A stretch of 8,268 nucleotides of DNA from JARKQH01 sp964631605 (GTDB taxonomy: Bacteria > Verrucomicrobiota > Verrucomicrobiia > Limisphaerales > UBA8199), in contig CAZVYG010000134.1 of the NCBI GenBank assembly GCA_964631605.1, positions 1 through 8,268 of the forward strand, read 5' to 3'. Made by a program: the position numbers and the translations under genes. Positions 1 through 6,083 of this stretch are shown here, one piece after another (positions within the stretch are counted from its first letter, which is position 1; every line of letters begins with the position of its first letter). Below the pieces are notes generated by a model. It was not told the DNA's origin and made no database searches. It worked only from the letters and a program-made list of their open reading frames with translations.

Positions 1-423
1 GCGCTATGGATGGGGCGCGCACTTCCGAACCGGCAAGTGAACCTTGACTCGAATCCGCCTTGCCCGTGGGAAAGCGGCAGGGGACTGCCGCACTCCAAGA
101 CGCTTCGCGATTGCCCGGCTGCTGGGGCTGGGCGCCAGCTTTTGGAGTGCGCCAGTCTTCTGGCGCTATGGATGGGGCGCGCACTTCCGAACCGGCAAGT
201 GAACCTTGACTCGAATCGGCCTTGCCAGTGTGAAAGCGGCAGGGGACTGCCGCACTCCAAGACGCTTCGCGATTTTCCGGCTGTTGGGGCTGGGCGCCAG
301 CTTTTGGAGTGCGCCAGTCTTCTGGCGCTATGGATGGAGCGCGCGCTTCTGAACCGCCAAGCGAACCTTCGCTCGAATCCGCTTGGCCGGTGTGAAAGCG
401 GCAGGGGACTGCCGCACTCCAAG
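1..423. repeat. Three tandem copies of a 162-bp REP/BIME-like palindromic repeat
   Basis: Units begin with GCGCTATGG at 1, 163 and 325, so the spacing is exactly 162 bp twice. The first unit may continue beyond the window edge. Units 1 and 2 are complete and differ by scattered substitutions. Unit 3 is more diverged and stops at about 423. Each complete unit holds a left arm with the perfect hairpin GCGGCAG-GGGA-CTGCCGC (74-91, 236-253, 398-415) and a right arm with the perfect hairpin GCGCCAG-TCTT-CTGGCGC (149-166, 311-328). The left arm with its ACTCCAA tail is an inverted copy of the right arm (236-260 against 304-328, 21 of 25 positions match), so a unit is two opposed REP-like hairpins around a spacer of about 43 nt. 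The period is a multiple of three and keeps a spurious plus-strand frame open. It lies just downstream of the toxin gene at 490-756. No transposase lies in the window. Confidence 0.9.
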
Positions 424-489
424 CTTGGGCGTGCAGTGACTGGACGCGCTGTTCAAGCGCCTGCTGGAGGAGGAGCGGTGAGCAAAGGC

Positions 490-756
490 CTATTTCGAGA
501 CGATGCTGTGCGGGCCGACGGAGTAGGAGACGATCACGTCGTGATCAATCACAAACAGCACCCGGTAGCGGTCGGTGAGGTAAAGGTCGAAAACCTGGTG
601 ACCGTGCCAAAGGAGGCCTTCGAGCTTGTGAACTCGGAGCGAGGGATGACGCCAGTTGTTTTGGAACAGGCGGAACTTGGCGCGCGCGGTGCGCTGGATT
701 TCAGGCGGGAGCGAGCGCAGTTCGCGTTTGAAACCGACCGTTCGCCGGTAAGTCAT
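490..756 (-). CDS. RelE/ParE-superfamily toxin of a type II toxin-antitoxin module
   Basis: This 88-aa basic protein is probably an mRNA interferase-type toxin. It has the RelE/ParE pattern: an N-terminal helical part with F-x3-L-x2-LP-x-E-I-Q (about residues 9-21), a HPSL-x-V-x-KLEG turn (37-47), then beta strands ending in DRYRVLFVI (62-70) and a final SVGPHS (79-84). The start at 754-756 was chosen because its ATG overlaps the upstream partner's TGA (ATGA), which is the usual TA coupling, and because the family begins just before this helix. The frame is open for 81 more codons upstream, but that extension only shadows the antitoxin. The family's catalytic residues vary, so RNase activity is inferred from the fold. 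Expression is probably coupled to the antitoxin by translation. The repeat array begins about 65 bp downstream. Confidence 0.85.
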   Translation of the reverse strand: MTYRRTVGFKRELRSLPPEIQRTARAKFRLFQNNWRHPSLRVHKLEGLLWHGHQVFDLYLTDRYRVLFVIDHDVIVSYSVGPHSIVSK

Positions 757-947
757 GGAGCGTCCAACATTTCCTCCGGATCCTCGTATTCCCGCGGCTC
801 GATCGGATCGTTTTCGTGGTGTTTGGTATCCTGGAGGTCTTTGGCGGTCGGTTTGCGCGAGGGCACGGTGGCCGCAAAAAGAACGGCGTCGAAGGGAACC
901 TTGACCTGTTGCTTCCCGCGTTTGTTGGACTTGACCGGCGTTTTCAC
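753..947 (-). CDS. Putative antitoxin partner of the RelE/ParE toxin
   Basis: This 64-aa ORF lies directly upstream of the toxin and shares ATGA with it. It starts with GTG (945-947); no other in-frame ATG, GTG or TTG lies between it and an upstream stop. The N-terminal half is basic (KTPVKSNKRGKQQVKVPF) and the C-terminal third is strongly acidic (ENDPIEPREYEDPEEML). That layout suits an antitoxin with a DNA-contacting N terminus and a disordered, toxin-wrapping tail. I do not recognise a named antitoxin fold such as RelB, Phd or MazE, so the role rests on position, size and charge. A GGAG stands 13-14 nt before the start codon, a rather long distance for a ribosome binding site. Autoregulation is expected for such modules, but I see no clear operator. 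Confidence 0.72.
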   Translation of the reverse strand: MKTPVKSNKRGKQQVKVPFDAVLFAATVPSRKPTAKDLQDTKHHENDPIEPREYEDPEEMLDAP

Positions 948-1040
948 TCGAGCAAACGCTACTCCAGCCGGGACAAAAAAGCAAACCTCCAGACATCACA
1001 ATAGAAACCAGGCGCCATGAGACTTGAACGCGCCCTTATT

Positions 1041-1103
1041 CTCAAATCCGCCTCGCCAGTGTGAAAGCGGCAGGGGACTGCCGCACTCCAAGACGCTGCG
1101 CGA
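1041..1103 (+). repeat. Truncated copy of the palindromic repeat (left arm only)
   Basis: This segment matches the array units from the CTCAAATCCGCCT flank through the perfect hairpin GCGGCAG-GGGA-CTGCCGC (1067-1084) and ACTCCAAGACGC. It diverges at about 1097-1103, and the right arm is missing. On the minus strand it sits exactly where the DUF5615-like remnant loses similarity to its family, so it supplies the new C-terminal codons of that frame. Confidence 0.85.
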
Positions 1104-1313
1104 TACGCCGCAAGCTTCAGAGAGCGGCAGCACGACCCAGTCGCCAAAGTGCTCGTCCAACGTGACGAGGAGGCGGCGCTCGCACACGGGCCGGTTGAGG
1201 ACCAGCCTTTCGTTGGCGCGGGCCTGTTCAACTTCCGTGGCGCGGGTCACGTCATGGCCGCGAGATCACAAGAGATCGGCACGTTCCGCCCGCAGCATCA
1301 GGTTGACAAGCCC
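1104..1313 (-). pseudogene. Remnant of a DUF5615 (PIN-like) toxin gene
   Basis: Read on the minus strand, this frame carries a recognisable PIN-like DUF5615 core: RGHDVTRATEVEQARANE, then RRLLVTLDEHFGDWVVLPL, a close match to the family's LVT-x-D-x-DFG block. It appears broken. A TGA at 1266-1268 interrupts the part upstream of RGHDV; the in-frame sequence before it (LMLRAERADLL) still resembles the family's first helix. After LPLSEACGV the frame runs into the repeat copy, so the normal C-terminal third is absent. No DUF433 antitoxin precedes it; the sulfatase gene lies there instead. A shorter GTG-started ORF (996-1250) exists but lacks the N-terminal acidic residues of a working PIN-like nuclease. 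The family call comes from memory of the motif and was not searched. Confidence 0.5.
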
Positions 1314-1335
1314 TGCCCGGAATACCGCCGGGCAG

Positions 1336-2865
<1,530 letters not shown>

Positions 2866-2999
2866 GCCCTGCGTCTGTCCTCTCAGTGCTTCAATGGGGG
2901 GAACAATGATTCCCTCGTCCCCACCGGTTTCAGATTGGGCCAACTGAAGAGACCATAACGATTGCGATTGCCAAGAGCAACGCGCAAACAAGGCCCCAG

Positions 3000-3125
3000 T
3001 TTGTGGATATGAATCGTCAACGGGACCTTGCCCCAGGCGGGGTAGATGACGCGCGGGGGCGGGCCAAGCCTTCCGACCATCTCGACGAAATCCTCGTAGA
3101 TGCGGAGCGGCAGGAGACTTTCCAC
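3000..3125 (-). pseudogene. Degraded fragment of a pterin-4a-carbinolamine dehydratase gene
   Basis: The minus strand reads RIYEDFVEMVGRL, then RVIYPAWGKVPLTIHIHKL, which aligns with FQDFREALDFTNRVG and DIYLAWGKVRLTIYTHKI of the intact dehydratase at 7200-7562. DNA also matches: 3001-3044 aligns without gaps to 7294-7337, sharing AATCGTCAAC and GACCTTGCCCCAGGC. About ten residues are missing between the two blocks, and the catalytic GHHP is replaced by PPPR. The N-terminal third and the C-terminal GLTESDF block are absent. It therefore cannot encode a working enzyme and is best read as a decaying paralogue or a partial copy. It lies upstream of the sulfatase on the same strand. Confidence 0.72.
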
Positions 3126-3456
3126 GGGCCTTCAGGCGTGCCACCGCGCCCCCAGCGGCAGATCGGCGTCAGACTTTCGCGCAAGTTCCTGCCCGGTTCG
3201 TTAACGGGCTGCGGTGGGCCGGCGCGGTTTGTGTGCTGCTCCTTCCAGTGCGGTTTTGCCCGCGGCCCCGATTGTTCCGCCGCCAAATTCCCACTCGACA
3301 ATGAAAGAACATATTACAACATATAATGATATATTGATAGAGTGTTACCAGGCGTGGTCGGGTGGGCAAAGGGGCAAAGATTTGACTTTGTCTTTGGGAG
3401 GAAACTGTGGCCCGATAACTCTGTTCGATTCAAACACAAGAAAGGCGAAATTGGCA
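3126..3456. other. Gene-poor segment with an abrupt change in base composition
   Basis: No protein-coding gene is convincing here. The frames that cross it translate to low-complexity, arginine/proline-rich strings up to about 3300. The composition then drops to strongly AT-rich at about 3299-3342, unlike the GC-rich surroundings, and becomes mixed again. A frame opening with ATG at 3301 runs into the membrane-protein fragment at 3457, but its first 52 residues look like nothing I know. TTGACT near 3382 could be a -35 element, but no good -10 follows at the right distance. Confidence 0.45.
3317..3336. promoter_or_regulatory. Imperfect 20-bp AT-rich palindrome, candidate operator
   Basis: The sequence CAACATATAATGATATATTG is a dyad in which 8 of 10 base pairs match across the centre between 3326 and 3327. 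It lies in an AT-rich island within GC-rich DNA, about 120 bp upstream of a YeeE/YedE-like membrane fragment. AT-rich palindromes of this kind are operators for ArsR-family repressors such as BigR, whose known regulon includes YeeE/YedE-type membrane proteins. No regulator gene is present here, so this is a candidate only. Confidence 0.35.
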
Positions 3457-3720
3457 ATGAAGTGGAAGACAGAAGATGGTGGATGGAGTCCTTATCTGGC
3501 CGGGGCGCTGGCAGGAGTGTTGGCCATCGCCGGCATGGTGGTGGGGGCGGCTCTCTACGCGGAGCTCTATCCTTTGTTAAAATCCACGGTTTTGGCTTGG
3601 AAAGACTTTGGGAAAATCAGTGTTGCCGAAGTCCTGGGAATTTCTCCCTGGCTTATAATCCCTGTCTTGTGGGCTGGAATCCTCGGGCTGTTTGTTGGGT
3701 TTGAGCGCAATAAACTTTGA
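3457..3720 (+). CDS. Small membrane protein, likely a fragment related to YeeE/YedE
   Basis: This 87-aa product has two clear hydrophobic spans, about residues 12-36 (YLAGALAGVLAIAGMVVGAA) and 63-83 (PWLIIPVLWAGILGLFVGF), separated by a loop LYAELYPLLKSTVLAWKDFGKISVAEVLG. The LYAELYP...GK...LG-x-SPW pattern resembles the last part of YeeE/YedE-type transporters, which move sulfur compounds, and SPYLAGALAG resembles their first helix. Full members are usually about twice this length or more, so it may be an internally deleted or terminal fragment. The ATG at 3457 was chosen because the hydrophobic protein starts there and AAAGGCG lies about 11 nt upstream; longer starts add unrelated residues. 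Its stop is only 2 nt before the truncated PmoA-like ORF. Function is uncertain. Confidence 0.5.
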   Translation: MKWKTEDGGWSPYLAGALAGVLAIAGMVVGAALYAELYPLLKSTVLAWKDFGKISVAEVLGISPWLIIPVLWAGILGLFVGFERNKL

Positions 3721-3722
3721 AA

Positions 3723-3896
3723 ATGAATTTGGATCGAACAACGGCATTCAAGCGGACTTTTCTCGTGGCTGTCGTTGTTGCAGCCGCGAACATTCACGGG
3801 GCCGAGGCGGATTTGCCGTCCCCCAAACCGGTGCCCCGCCTGCAGGCCGTTCCCCTGCCACAGGATCAGATTTCTTTCCAGCGTGATGGAAAATGA
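3723..3896 (+). pseudogene. Truncated copy of the PmoA-like (DUF6807) gene, 57 codons
   Basis: This short frame opens with ATG at 3723 and ends with TGA at 3894-3896. From residue 9 onward it copies the first 50 or so residues of the intact gene at 6084: the hydrophobic leader (FLVAVVVAAANIHGAEA), then DLPSPKPVPRLQAVPLPQ and ISFQRDG, after which it breaks off as K-stop. The reading frame is preserved through all five substitutions. It keeps the export signal but has lost the whole conserved domain, including the histidine cluster, so it cannot replace the full protein. The first eight residues (MNLDRTTA) differ from the intact gene, so either upstream sequence was joined on or the start was never copied. 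The short spacing to the preceding ORF would allow coupled translation. It could also be a secreted peptide, but there is no support beyond the signal sequence. Confidence 0.75.
3748..3891 (+). repeat. 144-bp direct repeat, upstream copy
   Basis: This segment matches 6088-6231 with a constant offset of 2340 bp, no insertion or deletion, and five mismatches (3754, 3765, 3772, 3797, 3836). Similarity ends abruptly on both sides. The high identity implies a recent duplication, gene conversion or rearrangement. Two such direct copies could recombine and delete the acyltransferase genes between them. Confidence 0.9.
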
Positions 3897-3944
3897 AGAT
3901 ATCCATGGGCGCCCCCTTGCTTTACAAGTGAGCGTCCGCCTGGA

Positions 3945-4040
3945 TCATGCGGCAATCAAAACCGGGTGGTTGAGCTTGCGGCTGGCGTAGTGGAGACAGG
4001 CCCTGATGTCGTCAGGCTCGAGGTCCGGCAAGCCGACCTT
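3945..4040 (-). pseudogene. C-terminal fragment of a DUF433 antitoxin, with the first codons of its partner
   Basis: The minus strand reads VGLPDLEPDDIRACLHYASR followed by KLNHPVLIAA and stop, which is the characteristic end of DUF433 antitoxins (PDLEPEDIRACLAYA). An in-frame TAA precedes it at 4041-4043, and the N-terminal part is absent. The final GCATGA overlaps a new ATG at 3946-3948 that reads MIQADAHL before a stop. This resembles the MIxxDAxLSP opening of the PIN-like DUF5615 toxins that usually follow DUF433. That toxin is lost beyond the first few codons, and the truncated PmoA-like copy begins at 3891. I read this as the relic of a second DUF433/DUF5615 module. The match is short and should be confirmed. 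Confidence 0.5.
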
Positions 4041-4066
4041 TTACCAGGGCGACCCGGCCATCCTGA

Positions 4067-4912
4067 TCACCCACCCGGAACAATGTGTGGTGACGGACGA
4101 TCACCCGGTGCGGGCGCCGCGCGAGCGAGAGGGCGGTTCGGCCGGGCCGGGAATGTTTTGAGGCGTTGCTCGCCATCCCCCAGCGCGGCCACGCGCTCCC
4201 GCAGCGCCCCCGCCAACTCCTTGCGCTCCAGCCCGCGCGTTGGCGCCTGGCCGCTTCGCAGCTCCGCCGCCACCACCTCCTTGGCCAGCAAATTCACCAG
4301 ATGCGGGAACAACGTCATGTCCCGCCAGTAACACACTTCATCGGCCGGGTCACCGTCCGTCAGCGCGTAACGCAGATGCGCCACCGCGCACGCCGGCTCG
4401 CCGGTCAGCGGTTCGAGCAGGGCGGATTTGAACGGCAACACCACGCGGCCATCCGAACTCGTGCCCTCGGGAAACAACACCACGGTCACGCCTTGGCCCG
4501 CCAGTGCCCGCATCGCCGCCACCGCGCGACCCGCGTCCGTGCGGCGCTCCCGGTCCACAAAAACGGTTCCCGCCATCCGCGCGAACCAGCCGAACAACGG
4601 CCAGCCCCGCACCTCCCGCTTCGCCACGAACACGCACGGGGCCAGCGCCGCGAGCACGAGAATGTCGAGGTAGCTGAGATGATTGGCCACCAGGAAGCCC
4701 GGCGCGGGCACCGGCCCGTCCGCGCGCAAGCGCACATGCAGCACCCGCAGCAGCCGCTGCGAGTGCCGTTGCAGCCATGCCGCGCGGTCGCCGGCTGACA
4801 GCGGCCCCCTCACCCGCCGCGCCCACCACGTCACCGTCGCCCAGAGAAACTCGCCCGCGAGCCACAGGCCGCGCCCGGCGCAGCGGAAGGGATGTCGCCA
4901 CGCGCCCCTCAT
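4067..4912 (-). CDS. 1-acyl-sn-glycerol-3-phosphate acyltransferase family O-acyltransferase (OlsA/GlsA-like)
   Basis: This 281-aa PlsC-domain enzyme probably adds the second acyl chain to a lyso-aminolipid, or else acylates lysophosphatidate. It has the catalytic NHLSYLD motif (H78-x4-D83), the substrate-binding FPEGTSSDG block (147-155), and an N-terminal hydrophobic/aromatic stretch (about 13-32) suiting a membrane-associated enzyme. Its ATG overlaps the TGA of the upstream N-acyltransferase, so the two are translationally coupled. An N-acyltransferase followed by a PlsC-type acyltransferase is the arrangement that makes ornithine lipids (OlsB/OlsA) or glycine lipids (GlsB/GlsA). The headgroup cannot be decided from sequence alone. 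The last 35 or so residues, after VAALGDGEQR, are proline/arginine-rich and unlike the family, so the original stop may have been lost by a rearrangement near 4040-4165. Confidence 0.85.
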   Translation of the reverse strand: MRGAWRHPFRCAGRGLWLAGEFLWATVTWWARRVRGPLSAGDRAAWLQRHSQRLLRVLHVRLRADGPVPAPGFLVANHLSYLDILVLAALAPCVFVAKREVRGWPLFGWFARMAGTVFVDRERRTDAGRAVAAMRALAGQGVTVVLFPEGTSSDGRVVLPFKSALLEPLTGEPACAVAHLRYALTDGDPADEVCYWRDMTLFPHLVNLLAKEVVAAELRSGQAPTRGLERKELAGALRERVAALGDGEQRLKTFPARPNRPLARAAPAPGDRPSPHIVPGG

Positions 4913-5667
4913 TGACGGAAGAAGCGCGCCCGCGTCTGCGGCGACAGCGCCGCGAGGTCCAGCAATGTCAGGAAGTCAATGGTGCCGAACTGCCGGTCCA
5001 GGGCGGGCGGGCCGCAGATTTTCGCGCCGAGGCTGAGATAGGCGCGCAACAACTTTGGCACCGCCACCGGCTCGTCCGTCAGCTCGCGCAACGGACATTC
5101 GCAATGGGCCCGGGGCCGCGTGCGCCACTCCGGCGGCGCGAGATGCCGCCGGCACAGGTCGGCATACACCGTCGCTCCCACGGCGGGGTCCTGCGACGTC
5201 AGCGAACTGCACCCGATGAGATAACGCCCGCCCCGTTCGGTTGCGTAATCGGCGATGCCGCGCCAGAGCAGGCCCAGGACGACGAGGTTGCGATGAGCAC
5301 GGTCCACGCAAGCACGGCCCAGTTCGACCAGTTCGTCCCGCAGCCATTCGAAGGGGGAGAGGTCGAATTCTCCCGCGCTGTAATAGCCCCGTCCGCGCGC
5401 GGCCATCCGCCCCGTCTGCATCCGGTAGGTGCCCACCACCGCGCCGGTGACAGCCTCCGTCACGATGAGGTGGTCGCACACCGTGTCGAACTCATCCACG
5501 TCCGCGCCCGTGGCGAACGAGCCGGCCAGGCCCTCGTTGAGCTCGAGATTGAAAACGTTGAAACGCAGCCGCTGCGCTGCGCGCACTTCGTGCGGAGTGG
5601 ACGCGAGGCGGACGGTGTAGGCGGCGGTCTGAGTGGCGAGCCGGGGCGAATTCATCAGCGCGTTCAT
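4909..5667 (-). CDS. Amino-acid N-acyltransferase of the OlsB/GlsB type (Acetyltransf_5, hemolysin-like GNAT fold)
   Basis: This 252-aa protein is expected to transfer a 3-hydroxyacyl group from acyl-ACP to the amino group of ornithine, glycine or a related amino acid, the first step of aminolipid synthesis. Family blocks are LRFNVFNLELNEG (34-46), D-x-D-E-FD with CDHLIV (56-69), VVGTYRM (77-83), ELGRACVDRAHRN (115-127) and YLIGCSSL (149-156). The start is supported by AGGAAAAGC just before the ATG. The stop overlaps the start of the PlsC-type gene, giving an N-acylation then O-acylation operon. Some relatives are annotated as putative hemolysins, which is a historic label. These lipids often replace phospholipids when phosphate is scarce; no phosphate-regulated promoter motif was recognised upstream. 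Confidence 0.85.
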   Translation of the reverse strand: MNALMNSPRLATQTAAYTVRLASTPHEVRAAQRLRFNVFNLELNEGLAGSFATGADVDEFDTVCDHLIVTEAVTGAVVGTYRMQTGRMAARGRGYYSAGEFDLSPFEWLRDELVELGRACVDRAHRNLVVLGLLWRGIADYATERGGRYLIGCSSLTSQDPAVGATVYADLCRRHLAPPEWRTRPRAHCECPLRELTDEPVAVPKLLRAYLSLGAKICGPPALDRQFGTIDFLTLLDLAALSPQTRARFFRQ

Positions 5668-5873
5668 GCTTTTCCTGGTTTTGCGCCGGCCGCGCCCCGC
5701 CCGGGGGCGGAACGCAACCGCACCCGCCGGTGCTGCTCACGCCAGCGCAGCAGAAATTCCATCGGCCGCGCCGGCAACGCCGGGCATTGCGCGGCCCGCG
5801 CGGCACCGCGCCAAGCGGGACACCCAAAGCCCGGTCCCGCCGTCACCCCGGGGGCAAGGTTGATCATGGCCAC
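5664..5873 (-). CDS. Possible small ORF overlapping the N-acyltransferase start
   Basis: This 69-aa frame has high G+C at third codon positions and ends in TGA within an ATGA overlap with the acyltransferase ATG at 5665-5667. That is the same coupling as between the two acyltransferases. The product is Arg/Ala/Gly/Pro-rich with a short stretch MEFLLRWREQHRRVRLR in the middle; no domain, signal peptide or membrane span is visible. ATG codons at 5871 and 5865 are alternative starts. Position argues for a real leader gene, or the tail of a gene truncated upstream. Composition and lack of recognisable homology argue for chance in GC-rich DNA. Confidence 0.3.
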   Translation of the reverse strand: MAMINLAPGVTAGPGFGCPAWRGAARAAQCPALPARPMEFLLRWREQHRRVRLRSAPGRGAAGAKPGKA

Positions 5874-5993
5874 AGGCTGGCCGTCGTGTGTGTCAGTGGC
5901 GGGGCGGCTTTGTTACAATTTGGGAGCTTGGTTTGCGCCTTGTGCTCCGCAGCACTTGAGCGTTGGAACCCGGTTTGTAGGGTTTCATTCGGT

Positions 5994-6037
5994 GGCGGAC
6001 GTGGCAACTTCGTTGCGCGTCCGCCGGCATTCATGCC
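5994..6037. repeat. Two adjacent perfect hairpins upstream of the PmoA-like gene
   Basis: The first hairpin has an outer stem GGCGGACG (5994-6001) pairing with CGTCCGCC (6018-6025). Its inner stem GCAAC-TTC-GTTGC (6004-6016) is separated from the outer stem only by TG on one side and G on the other. The second follows immediately: GGCAT-TC-ATGCC (6026-6037). No run of T follows on either strand, so a simple intrinsic terminator is unlikely. The structure resembles an intergenic REP-type repeat or a leader RNA structure; it ends 46 bp before the ATG at 6084. It is unrelated in sequence to the repeat family at 1-423. Confidence 0.6.
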
Positions 6038-6083
6038 GTCTATCCGTCTGTTGTTGGCGGGCCATTCCTGGTAACCTGCGCCC

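Noticed and set aside
1..423. CRISPR array
   Set aside because: The repeated unit is 162 bp with no short conserved repeat alternating with unique spacers of equal length, and no cas gene is present.
490..999. 169-aa version of the toxin starting at 999
   Set aside because: The first 81 residues overlap the antitoxin in another frame and show no RelE/ParE features; the ATG at 756 gives the normal toxin length and an ATGA overlap.
10..1020. 336-aa plus-strand ORF covering the repeat array and the region after it
   Set aside because: Its first part is the repeat unit translated three times (54 codons each), and its second part is antisense to the toxin-antitoxin genes, which have clear family features. 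It stays open because the repeat length is a multiple of three.
2866..3144. 93-residue N-terminal extension of the sulfatase
   Set aside because: It places unrelated sequence, including a shifted frame of the dehydratase relic, ahead of the signal peptide. The ATG at 2865 begins directly at a proper export signal.
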